From Pseudomonadota bacterium (GTDB lineage: Bacteria; Pseudomonadota; Gammaproteobacteria; Burkholderiales; JAKAFK01): DNA of 51,672 bases. Where the stretch lies: contig JAKAFK010000018.1 of assembly GCA_021817985.1 (NCBI GenBank), positions 1 to 51,672 of the forward strand, in the 5' to 3' direction. This document shows, one piece after another, positions 43,863 to 50,787 of the stretch. The position numbers were made by a program, and so were the translations under genes. How positions within the stretch are numbered: position 1 is the first letter of the stretch; each line of letters begins with the position of its first letter. Below the pieces are notes generated by a model. The model worked only from the letters and a program-made list of their open reading frames with translations, was not told the DNA's origin and did not search any database.

Positions 43863-45701
43863 ATGGATACCACGCAAGAACGGCTCTCGATTTATCAGGC
43901 GCTTCTGGTCGCTACGGCGAGCCTTTCCGCAGGAGGAACCCCTTACGATGTTCTGAAGGCGGCTTGTGATGGCCTGGTTGCCTCCTCCCGCTCGATTTGT
44001 CTCGCCTGGATGTATCTCGGGGACCCCGACCGGGAGGATGTTCGCCCCCAGTATGTCGTTGGGCGCGCGGCCGAATATGCGCACGGACTGGTCATCGATC
44101 ATTCGGAGGAAGCGAAGCGGGGACCGGGGCGGCGTTCCTTGGCCAGTGGCGAGCCGGTGCTCGTCCATGTGGCATCCGACCCGACGTTCGGACGGTGGCG
44201 TGCCGACGCGTTACGATGGGGCCTTCAGGACGGCTTGACGCTGCCGGTGGGGCAGCCGGGCACCTTGCCTCGCGGGATGATCGTGATTTTCGCAGATGCG
44301 CTCGACTATTTTCAGCGCGTCGGCGTGGAGCCCTTCATCGCCTTCGGGCAAATCGCGGGCGTGGCCCTTGATCAGGCCAAGCTCAAAGTCTCTCTTCAGC
44401 AGGCGGCGACCATCGATCCGACCTCCGGCTTGTTCAATCGCCGGGCGCTGCTCGATTGCATTGCTCGCACGCATGCCCAGGCCGAGCGCAGCGGCAACCC
44501 TTACAGCTTTCTCCTGCTCGACCTGGACCGCTTCAAGCTCCTGAACGACAATTACGGACATGCCTTGGGCGACGAGATGCTGGGGCACGTCGGGCAGGTC
44601 CTGGGCCACAGCCTGCGCGCGGGCGACGTGGTCGGCCGCTGGGGGGGCGAAGAGTTTCTCGCCATCTTGCCCGATACCAGCCAGCCGGATGCGGTGAGCA
44701 TTGCCGAGCGCGTGCGCGCCCAGGTCGAAGGCTTTGCCATCGAGTTCAACCGCGAGCAGGTGAGTACGACGACGAGCCTTGGGGTGGCGAGTTTCCCGCG
44801 CGATGGGGATACCCCGGAGTTTCTCCTCAAGGCGGCGGACGCCGCGCTCTATGAGGCCAAGAAGACGGGCCGCAACCGGGTCGTCGCCGTGGGGGCCAAG
44901 CATGAGGTGTACTCGCTGGCCGCGAAAATCGGCTCGGCCCTCGCAGCGCACCGGTTGGTGGCGGCTTACCAGCCGATTGTCGACCTAAAGACCGGCCAAG
45001 TGATGGCTGACGAGGCTCTGGCCAGGCTGATCGACGAAGACGGCCATCCCATCGAGGCCATCCATTTCATCGCCGCGGCGGCCGAGTTGCAGATGACGCA
45101 TCTGATCGATTCCGAGGTCATCACCCGGACCATCCGCCGCTGCAGCGAGCGCATGGCCCAAGGACGCGAGAGCATCGCGCACTTCGTCAACGTGTCGGGC
45201 GATTTGTTGCTGCATCAGGAACTCGTGGAGGCGCTGTTCGCCGAAGCGCAATCGGCGTGCACCGCCTGCGGCCTGGAGATGTCGGGCGTCAAGCCGCTCG
45301 TGCTGGAAATTACCGAGCGGCAGCTGTTGGGCGACATGGCGGCGGTGAAGGCCAAGCTGGCGCCGTTCCTGGATTTTGGCCTGCGCCTTGCCGTCGATGA
45401 TTTCGGCAGTGGCTATTCCTCTTTTCAGTATCTTGCCGATCTTCCGGTGTCCTTCCTGAAGATCGAGGGCGATCTCATTTCGCGGGTGCGCGATCCGAGG
45501 GTGCGCAAAATCGTCGGCCGCATCCAGGACATTGCAAGGGACCTGGATCTCATCACTATTGCCGAATTTGTCGAAGATGCCGAAACGGCCGAGATTTTGC
45601 GGGCGCTGGGCGTCGATTGGGCACAGGGCTATTTCTTCGGCCGCCCGCAGCTCGTCATTCCCTCCCTCGCTTTCCCTTCCCCTGCGTCCTCCGGGGCCTG
45701 A
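43863..45701 (+). CDS. GAF-like/GGDEF/EAL c-di-GMP turnover protein
   Basis: From ATG 43863 the product has 612 residues. It has an N-terminal GAF-like sensor (about 5-170), a GGDEF domain with intact GGEEF (261-265) and an RxxD inhibitory site (Arg252, Asp255). The EAL domain has Glu384-Ala-Leu, NVSG, ITE, DDFGSGYSS, FLKIEGD, IAEFVED and QGYFFGRP, so the metal- and substrate-binding residues are present. Both synthesis and hydrolysis of c-di-GMP are possible. In-frame ATGs at 43818 and 43683 exist; the latter would add a hydrophobic segment. The start is uncertain. Confidence 0.9.
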   Translation: MDTTQERLSIYQALLVATASLSAGGTPYDVLKAACDGLVASSRSICLAWMYLGDPDREDVRPQYVVGRAAEYAHGLVIDHSEEAKRGPGRRSLASGEPVLVHVASDPTFGRWRADALRWGLQDGLTLPVGQPGTLPRGMIVIFADALDYFQRVGVEPFIAFGQIAGVALDQAKLKVSLQQAATIDPTSGLFNRRALLDCIARTHAQAERSGNPYSFLLLDLDRFKLLNDNYGHALGDEMLGHVGQVLGHSLRAGDVVGRWGGEEFLAILPDTSQPDAVSIAERVRAQVEGFAIEFNREQVSTTTSLGVASFPRDGDTPEFLLKAADAALYEAKKTGRNRVVAVGAKHEVYSLAAKIGSALAAHRLVAAYQPIVDLKTGQVMADEALARLIDEDGHPIEAIHFIAAAAELQMTHLIDSEVITRTIRRCSERMAQGRESIAHFVNVSGDLLLHQELVEALFAEAQSACTACGLEMSGVKPLVLEITERQLLGDMAAVKAKLAPFLDFGLRLAVDDFGSGYSSFQYLADLPVSFLKIEGDLISRVRDPRVRKIVGRIQDIARDLDLITIAEFVEDAETAEILRALGVDWAQGYFFGRPQLVIPSLAFPSPASSGA

Positions 45702-45830
45702 CGCCTTGCCGAAGGCGGACAGCCGGCTTGCTTGTCGCCGCTCAAGGGCATAACATGAACTTGTAGGTGGCGGGCGCACTGGTCGCGGGTTCGTGGCGAG
45801 ACGCGCGGGTCGCGGTGGGCGGGAGACGGC

Positions 45831-47522
45831 ATGAGCAAGCTGATGACGCACGACGTCGAGCAGGCGGCCAGACAGTCGCTGGCTACGCTCGATCGGGGCG
45901 TAAAGCTCATTTTCTTCACGCAGCCCGTTGCCTGCGGGGCGTGCGCCGAGCAGCGCGAGCTCCTCGAGTCCCTGACCCGCTTAAGCCCAAGGCTTTCCCT
46001 CGAAGTTTTTCCGCTCGATTCCCCCGCTGCCCTCGAATACGGCGTGACTAAGGCCCCTGCGACCGTCGTGCGAGGGCGCGTCGATCATGGGATACGCTTC
46101 TACGGATTGACGGGGGGCTATGAGTTCGAATCGCTGCTGGAGTCCATCCGGCTGATTTCCCAGGAGGCGGCCGGGCTGGATGGCGATGTGGTCCAGCTTG
46201 CCGCGCTGCTCAAGGTACCCGTTCACATCGAGGTGTTGGTGACCCTGGGCTGCCCCTATTGCGGGAAAATGGTGCGCCTGGCGAATCAGCTGGCGCTGGC
46301 CAACGCGCAGGTGAGGGCGGACATGGTGGACGCCGCCGAATTTCCCGAGCTCGTCACCCGCTATGACGTGCATGGCGTGCCCTTGACGGTCGTCAATGGC
46401 CGGCGGGCGTTCGAGGGGGCGCTTGCCGCCGATCAAGCGGTTCTGGAAATCCTGAAGGCCGCCGATCGTGAGGCCTACGAGGCGATCGAGGCGCGCTTGC
46501 GCGAGGCGCAGGGGTTGCGCCAAGCCAGCCGGGCAAAGGAGGGCGAAGTCTATGACGTGGCGGTCATTGGCGCCGGCCCGGCGGGGCTCGCGGCCGCCTT
46601 GTACGCCCGGCGCAAGGGACGCAGCACGGTTCTGATCGGCCGGCAGGCGGGTGGTCAGATCAACGATACGGCGTTGGTGGAAAACTATCCGGGACTCGTC
46701 CGAATCGAGGGCGCGGAGCTGGGGCGGGCCATGCGCGAGCATCTCGAAGCCTATCCCGTGGCGGAGCGCTGTCACGCGCAGGTGACGCGCATCGAGCGCG
46801 AGGAGCGGCTGTTTCGCATCGCGCTCGAAGGCAAGGAGCATTACCTCTCGCGTACGGTGATCTATTGCGCAGGCAAGCGCTATCGGCGTTTGGGCCTGCC
46901 CGGCGAAGAGCGCTTCATCGGGCGCGGCATCGCCTGGTGCGCGACCTGCGATGCGCCCCTGTACCGCGACAAGCGGGTCGCGGTGGTGGGCGGCGGCAAC
47001 TCCGCCTTCACGGCCATCCGCGATCTGCTCCATTATGCGTCGGACATCCACCTGATCCAAAGTTCCGATCGTTTCCAGGCGGACCCGATCCTGGTCGACG
47101 AAGTTCGTCGAGCCGAGCAGGGCGGCAGGGTCCATATCCATCTCAACAGCCAAATTCGCGAATACCTGGGCGACCAGCGGCTGGAAGGGGTGCGCCTGGC
47201 ATCGGCGGAGGGGGGCGCGACGGTCGACTTGGCCGTCGAGGGCGTGTTCCTGGAGATTGGGCTCGAACCCAACAGCGCCGCTGTCGGTAGGCTGCTGGAA
47301 CTCAATCCGCACGGGGAGATCGTAGTCGATCGCGAGCAGCGGACAGCCGTGCCCGGCCTGTTCGCAGCGGGGGATGTCACTGACGAGCCGGACAAGCAGA
47401 TTGTGATTGCGGCCGGTGCGGGTGCCAAGGCGGCGCTGGCGGCGGATCGCTATTTGGCGGCGGGCCCGTCGGACGCAGTTGGGCGCACCGGACAGGAACG
47501 CGCTTTGGGGGCAGTCCGGTGA
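45831..47522 (+). CDS. Fusion of protein disulfide oxidoreductase and thioredoxin reductase (AhpF-like)
   Basis: The 563-residue protein has two tandem thioredoxin folds, each with its own active site: CGAC (Cys35, Cys38) and CPYC (Cys141, Cys144). A thioredoxin-reductase module follows with the FAD motif IGAGPAGLAA (about 245), the redox pair CATC (Cys370, Cys373), a NADPH-binding VVGGGNSAF and the C-terminal FAD motif LFAAGDVTD. AhpF has the same order, but its first fold normally lacks the cysteines. No ahpC is nearby. It probably passes NADPH electrons to a dedicated disulfide or peroxide partner. Confidence 0.9.
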   Translation: MSKLMTHDVEQAARQSLATLDRGVKLIFFTQPVACGACAEQRELLESLTRLSPRLSLEVFPLDSPAALEYGVTKAPATVVRGRVDHGIRFYGLTGGYEFESLLESIRLISQEAAGLDGDVVQLAALLKVPVHIEVLVTLGCPYCGKMVRLANQLALANAQVRADMVDAAEFPELVTRYDVHGVPLTVVNGRRAFEGALAADQAVLEILKAADREAYEAIEARLREAQGLRQASRAKEGEVYDVAVIGAGPAGLAAALYARRKGRSTVLIGRQAGGQINDTALVENYPGLVRIEGAELGRAMREHLEAYPVAERCHAQVTRIEREERLFRIALEGKEHYLSRTVIYCAGKRYRRLGLPGEERFIGRGIAWCATCDAPLYRDKRVAVVGGGNSAFTAIRDLLHYASDIHLIQSSDRFQADPILVDEVRRAEQGGRVHIHLNSQIREYLGDQRLEGVRLASAEGGATVDLAVEGVFLEIGLEPNSAAVGRLLELNPHGEIVVDREQRTAVPGLFAAGDVTDEPDKQIVIAAGAGAKAALAADRYLAAGPSDAVGRTGQERALGAVR

Positions 47523-47552
47523 TTCCGACACGGGACGGGCATCTTGAAGGGG

Positions 47553-47625
47553 TGTCATGACCGGACATGACAAGGCTGTCAGGTGGCCTGACAGACCGCG
47601 CGAGAGTTGTCAGGTCGATGACAGG
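47553..47625. promoter_or_regulatory. Cluster of six TGTCA/TGACA half-sites upstream of the sulfur operon
   Basis: TGTCA at 47553, 47577 and 47608 and TGACA at 47568, 47589 and 47619 form three inverted pairs. TGTCATG/CATGACA has a 6-base centre, CTGTCAGG/CCTGACAG a 3-base centre, and TTGTCAGG/TGACAGG is the third. Dyad centres lie about 22 and 31 bases apart, close to two and three helical turns. This looks like a multi-site operator for the dsrE-tusA operon. Confidence 0.7.
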
Positions 47626-47657
47626 CTAACCTGTTGGTAATTCAGTGAATCTCAATC

Positions 47658-47673
47658 AGGCATGCTTTTAGCT
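47658..47673 (+). promoter_or_regulatory. Possible sigma-54-type -24/-12 promoter
   Basis: AGGCATGCTTTTAGCT has GG and GC separated by exactly 10 bases and matches TGGCACG-N4-TTGCT at all but three positions. It lies 33 bases after the last half-site, which suits an activator-dependent promoter. A sigma-70 site with TTGGTA (47634-47639) is an alternative with a poor -10. Confidence 0.35.
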
Positions 47674-47767
47674 TAAGGAGGTGGCACGGAAGTCGAAAGT
47701 CAGGCGCGCGGATTATGGAGTTCTGGATCCGAATTGTTTGTGTTTCAAGCGTGAAGGAGAACGCTGG

Positions 47768-48157
47768 ATGTCGGAAAGAATGTGTATTGTGCTGGTGTCT
47801 GGCCAGCGGGAGCAGCTGCAGATGGCCGGCATGATGGCCTCCGTAGGGGCGGTCAGTGGGATGGACGTGACGGTGTTCGTCTCGATGAATGCGTTGCGCT
47901 ACTTCGTCAAGGGCTCGACGGAAGCCGCGCCTGCGGAAGGCGAAATGGGGCGGCTCATGGAGCAGAAGAAGGCACCTGCCTTCCGGACGCTGTTCGAGCA
48001 GGCGGCCACGCTGGGTGATGCGAAGATCCATCCGTGCACCATGGCGATGGATATCATGGGCATCGAGAAGGAAGGGCTGGAGCCCTATATGGGCGAGTCG
48101 CTCGGGCTCACCAAGTTTCTCTCGGATGCCCAAGGCGCGCAGGTTTGGTCGTTTTGA
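47768..48157 (+). CDS. DsrE-family sulfur carrier protein (DsrE3-like)
   Basis: The 129-residue cytoplasmic protein starts at ATG 47768 after GAAGGAGA. It has CIVLVSGQREQLQMAGMMAS, VTVFVSMNALRYFVKG, and the DsrE active-site region AKIHPCTMAMDIMGIEKEGL (in full 20) with conserved Cys90. Cys6 is a second cysteine. DsrE3-type proteins next to TusA are known in acidophilic archaea and bacteria to accept thiosulfonate or persulfide groups from TusA; the same exchange is inferred here. It is the first gene of a four-gene operon. Confidence 0.88.
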   Translation: MSERMCIVLVSGQREQLQMAGMMASVGAVSGMDVTVFVSMNALRYFVKGSTEAAPAEGEMGRLMEQKKAPAFRTLFEQAATLGDAKIHPCTMAMDIMGIEKEGLEPYMGESLGLTKFLSDAQGAQVWSF

Positions 48158-48158
48158 G

Positions 48159-48186
48159 CCACTGTTTCGCAAGTGGTTTTGATTTT
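48159..48186 (+). other. Small hairpin with U-rich tail between dsrE and tusA
   Basis: CCACT (48159-48163) and AGTGG (48172-48176) form a short stem followed by TTTTGATTTTG. It could give partial termination after dsrE. Confidence 0.4.
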
Positions 48187-48203
48187 GTTGGAGGATACGC
48201 CTC

Positions 48204-48431
48204 ATGGCGAAAAAAGTGATTGATGCGAGGGGAAGTTTCTGCCCCGGTCCCCTCATGGAGCTGATTGCCGGTGTGAAGGCGGCCGACGTCGGGGATGAGC
48301 TGGAGGTGCTGTCGACCGACAAGGGTTCGGCAACCGACATCCCGGAGTGGGTCAAGAAGGTCGGCCACGAGGTGGTTGGGACGAAGGAAGAGAACGGCGT
48401 TTGGCATGTGTTCATACGTAAGGCCAAGTGA
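48204..48431 (+). CDS. tusA: TusA-family sulfur carrier protein
   Basis: The 75-residue protein has the TusA/SirA signature: VIDARGSFCPGPLMEL with the sulfur-carrying Cys13 in the CPxP motif. The beta-alpha-beta core continues as VGDELEVLSTDKGSATDIPEW (shown in part) and ends VWHVFIRKAK. It binds sulfane sulfur or thiosulfonate on Cys13 and passes it on. GGAGG stands 10 bases before the ATG. Its place directly after dsrE supports a role in sulfur oxidation rather than tRNA thiolation. Confidence 0.93.
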   Translation: MAKKVIDARGSFCPGPLMELIAGVKAADVGDELEVLSTDKGSATDIPEWVKKVGHEVVGTKEENGVWHVFIRKAK

Positions 48432-48448
48432 GCAAGGCGGTAGGGCGA

Positions 48449-48467
48449 GGCGCCCCTGAAGGGCGCC
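48449..48467 (+). other. Hairpin between tusA and the flavoprotein gene
   Basis: GGCGCCC (48449-48455) pairs with GGGCGCC (48461-48467) around CTGAA. There is no T run. It may stabilise the upstream dsrE-tusA mRNA or tune read-through. Confidence 0.45.
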
Positions 48468-48498
48468 CACTTTAAACAAATAAAGAGGAGACTACGGT

Positions 48499-49635
48499 AT
48501 GAAGATATTGATCGTCGGCGGTGGCATGGGCGGCACCATCCTGGCAAACAACCTCGCGCGCCGCTTGCACGGCGAGCTGAAGTCCGGCAAGGCACGGATC
48601 GTCATGCTGTCGGCCTCGGATCGGCACATGTACCAGCCCGGCCTGCTTTATGTGGCGGTCGGACGCATGACGCCGGATGAGCTCTATCGCGACCAGGCGA
48701 GCCTGCTCGAGCCCGGCATCGAGTTCCATGTCGATCCGGTGACCGAGTTCCACTTCGCAAAAAACCACGTCACGACGCAAAGCGGCAAGACCTGCGACTA
48801 TGACGTCCTGGTCATTGCGACGGGGTCTCGCGCCATGATGACGAGCATCCCGGGCCTCGCGGAAAATGCGGAAACGTTCTACACCGAAGAGACTGCGGTC
48901 AAGATGTTCAAGGCGCTGCGCAGCTTCGAGGGGGGGCGCGTGGTCGTCACGGTGGGCGTTCCCCACAAGTGCCCGATGGCCCCGCTGGAAATCACCTTCA
49001 TGCTCCACGACTACTTCAAGGACCGCGGCATGGGCGACAAGGTGCAGATCCACTACACCTATCCCATCGGACGCGTGCATAGCCTTGAGAACGTGGCCAA
49101 ATGGGCGGCGCCGGAATTCGACAGGCTCGGCATCACGTATGAGACCCTCTTCAACATGAAGGAGGTCGATGGTGCGAACAAGGTGCTCAAGAGCGAAGAA
49201 GGCAGCGAGGCGAAATACGATCTCCTGATTGCCATCCCGGCGCACAAGGGCATGGAAGTGGTGGAGAAGGCGGGCTTCCAGAACGGCTGGGTGCCGACCA
49301 ATCGCACCAACCTGCATATGGACGGCGAGCATGGCAAGAACGTCCTGGTGCTGGGCGATACGACGAATCTGCCGATTTCCAAGGCCGGCTCGACCGCCCA
49401 CTTCGAGGCGGAAGTCGTGGCCGAGAATCTTGCCGCGGTCGTCAAGATGGGCGTTCCCGTGCGCGATTACGACGGGAAGGTGTTCTGCTTCATCCAAGCC
49501 GGCAAGGAACGCGCCACGTACGCGAGCTTCAACTACACCACCCCACCCAGCCCGCAGCCGCCCACCCGTGCGGTGCACTGGTTCAAGACGGCCTACAATA
49601 AGCTTTACTGGGCGTCTGCGCGCGGTCTGCTGTAA
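48499..49635 (+). CDS. Sulfide:quinone oxidoreductase-like FAD flavoprotein
   Basis: The 378-residue protein has the FAD motif ILIVGGGMGGT (3-13), YQPGLLYVAVG, VLVIATGSR (104-111) and VLVLGDTTNLPISKAGS. Three cysteines stand out: Cys99, Cys158 in PHKCPMAPLE and Cys330 in VFCFIQ. The last two align by context with the redox pair of SQR. The C-terminal HWFKTAYNKLYW is amphipathic, as expected for membrane association. It probably transfers electrons from a sulfur compound to quinone; sulfide itself or a carrier-bound sulfur are both possible. It lies 14 bases before the DUF1641 gene. Confidence 0.87.
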   Translation: MKILIVGGGMGGTILANNLARRLHGELKSGKARIVMLSASDRHMYQPGLLYVAVGRMTPDELYRDQASLLEPGIEFHVDPVTEFHFAKNHVTTQSGKTCDYDVLVIATGSRAMMTSIPGLAENAETFYTEETAVKMFKALRSFEGGRVVVTVGVPHKCPMAPLEITFMLHDYFKDRGMGDKVQIHYTYPIGRVHSLENVAKWAAPEFDRLGITYETLFNMKEVDGANKVLKSEEGSEAKYDLLIAIPAHKGMEVVEKAGFQNGWVPTNRTNLHMDGEHGKNVLVLGDTTNLPISKAGSTAHFEAEVVAENLAAVVKMGVPVRDYDGKVFCFIQAGKERATYASFNYTTPPSPQPPTRAVHWFKTAYNKLYWASARGLL

Positions 49636-49649
49636 CAGAGGAGGACCAC

Positions 49650-50618
49650 ATGAACGTCCAACTCGATAGTAAGGCGGCGGAGAGCGGCGAACTCGATCGG
49701 CTGGTCCAGGCGGCCAAGGACGCGTTGACCGACGACATCGTCGCGCGCCTTGCCGCAACGGCCTCGGATGGCGCCGATCTGCTCGATCGCGTCAACCGCT
49801 CGGGGGTCGCGAAGGCCTTGCCGCATCTGGCGGAGATGGCCAACAACGGCGACCTCGAGCGGCTCGCGCAGCTCGCGCGGCTGGTCGGTTCCGCTCAGGA
49901 CGCGCTGACCGATGACATGGTCAGTCGCCTCGCCGAAATGGCCGGGGGCAGCATGGACATGCTGGACCAAATCACCCGGGCCCAGCTGGGCAAGGCGATC
50001 CCGGTCATCGCCAAGCTGATCCAGAACGGCGACCTCGAGCGGGTCGCGGATCTGGCCCGCTTGGTGGGCTCCGCCCAGGACGCGCTGACCGATGACATGG
50101 TCAGCCGTCTCGCCGACACGGCGGGCGGGGCGATCTCCCTGGTCGACCAGATCAACCGCGCGCAGCTGGATAAGGCCATTCCGGTGATTGCGCGAATGGT
50201 GCACACCGGGGATCTCGATCGTCTGGCCGATCTGGCCCGGCTGGTGGGCTCCGCTCAGGACGCGCTGACCGATGATATGGTGAGCCGTTTGGCTGAGGCG
50301 ATAGGGGGCGGCCTCGCGATGCTGGATCGCCTGCAGCGCGGCAGTGGTGACCGGCTGGTCAACATGCTGGAGCGGCTGGACAGCGCGGGAACCATCGAGA
50401 AGCTTGCGGAAGCCCTTCCTTCACTGGTCAACCGCCTCGATATGGTGGAAGGACTGTTGCACTGTCTCGAGAAATCGGCGACCGAGGCGAAGGAGGGCGC
50501 CCACTCGCCCGGCGGGCTCATGGGGCTATTCGCCCTGATGCGCCGGAAGGATACCCAGGAAACACTGGGCTTCCTGCTTGGGTTGGCGCGCAACATGCAG
50601 GCGCAATGCAGCCGCTGA
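49650..50618 (+). CDS. DUF1641 protein with four tandem helical repeats
   Basis: The 322-residue protein is mostly helical. It consists of four repeats (one of 54 and three of 60 residues, residues about 13-246) with the core ARLVGSAQDALTDDMVSRLA. A C-terminal DUF1641-like region follows, with LVNRLDMVEGLLHCLE and GLMGLFALMRRKDTQETLG. DUF1641 genes are repeatedly found next to sulfide:quinone reductase-like genes in archaea and bacteria; function is unknown. A soluble or peripheral partner of the flavoprotein is likely. ATG 49650 follows AGAGGAGG, 14 bases after the flavoprotein stop. Confidence 0.88.
   Translation: MNVQLDSKAAESGELDRLVQAAKDALTDDIVARLAATASDGADLLDRVNRSGVAKALPHLAEMANNGDLERLAQLARLVGSAQDALTDDMVSRLAEMAGGSMDMLDQITRAQLGKAIPVIAKLIQNGDLERVADLARLVGSAQDALTDDMVSRLADTAGGAISLVDQINRAQLDKAIPVIARMVHTGDLDRLADLARLVGSAQDALTDDMVSRLAEAIGGGLAMLDRLQRGSGDRLVNMLERLDSAGTIEKLAEALPSLVNRLDMVEGLLHCLEKSATEAKEGAHSPGGLMGLFALMRRKDTQETLGFLLGLARNMQAQCSR
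49686..50387 (+). repeat. Tandem 180-bp repeats inside the DUF1641 gene
   Basis: Units lie at 49686-49847 (162 bases, shortened), 49848-50027, 50028-50207 and 50208-50387. The most conserved part is GACGCGCTGACCGATGACAT, nearly identical in units 2-4 and diverged in unit 1. Each unit is an exact multiple of three, so expansion keeps the frame. Confidence 0.9.
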
Positions 50619-50687
50619 CCGGCGCGCTCGCAACGCGGAGCCTTACCGAAGGCCGATAGACTTCATCATCTGTGTCTCCTCCGACAC

Positions 50688-50720
50688 GCCGCCCTTCCAT
50701 CCGGGGGGCGGCTTTTTTTT
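50688..50720 (+). terminator. Terminator of the dsrE-tusA-sqr-DUF1641 operon
   Basis: GCCGCCC (50688-50694) pairs with GGGCGGC (50706-50712), followed by eight T residues. Confidence 0.92.
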
Positions 50721-50787
50721 CTCCAAGCCCCCTCGCTCAGGGTTTGCGGCGTGTGGTGGTCGTTTCAGCGACGCGTGACACGAACCG

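Noticed and set aside
42972-45701. A single 909-codon forward frame spanning DUF2127 and the GGDEF-EAL gene
   Set aside because: The first part reads DUF2127 in the wrong frame and is Arg-rich; real similarity starts near 43863.
47674-47714. Strong ribosome-site-like AAGGAGG at 47675 suggesting an extra gene start
   Set aside because: The only nearby start codon is a GTG directly adjoining it, and the DsrE family N-terminus matches ATG 47768, which has its own GAAGGAGA.
49686-50387. CRISPR-like periodic repeats
   Set aside because: The 180-base period is within a coding frame and the units encode a protein repeat; no short repeat-spacer array exists anywhere in the window.
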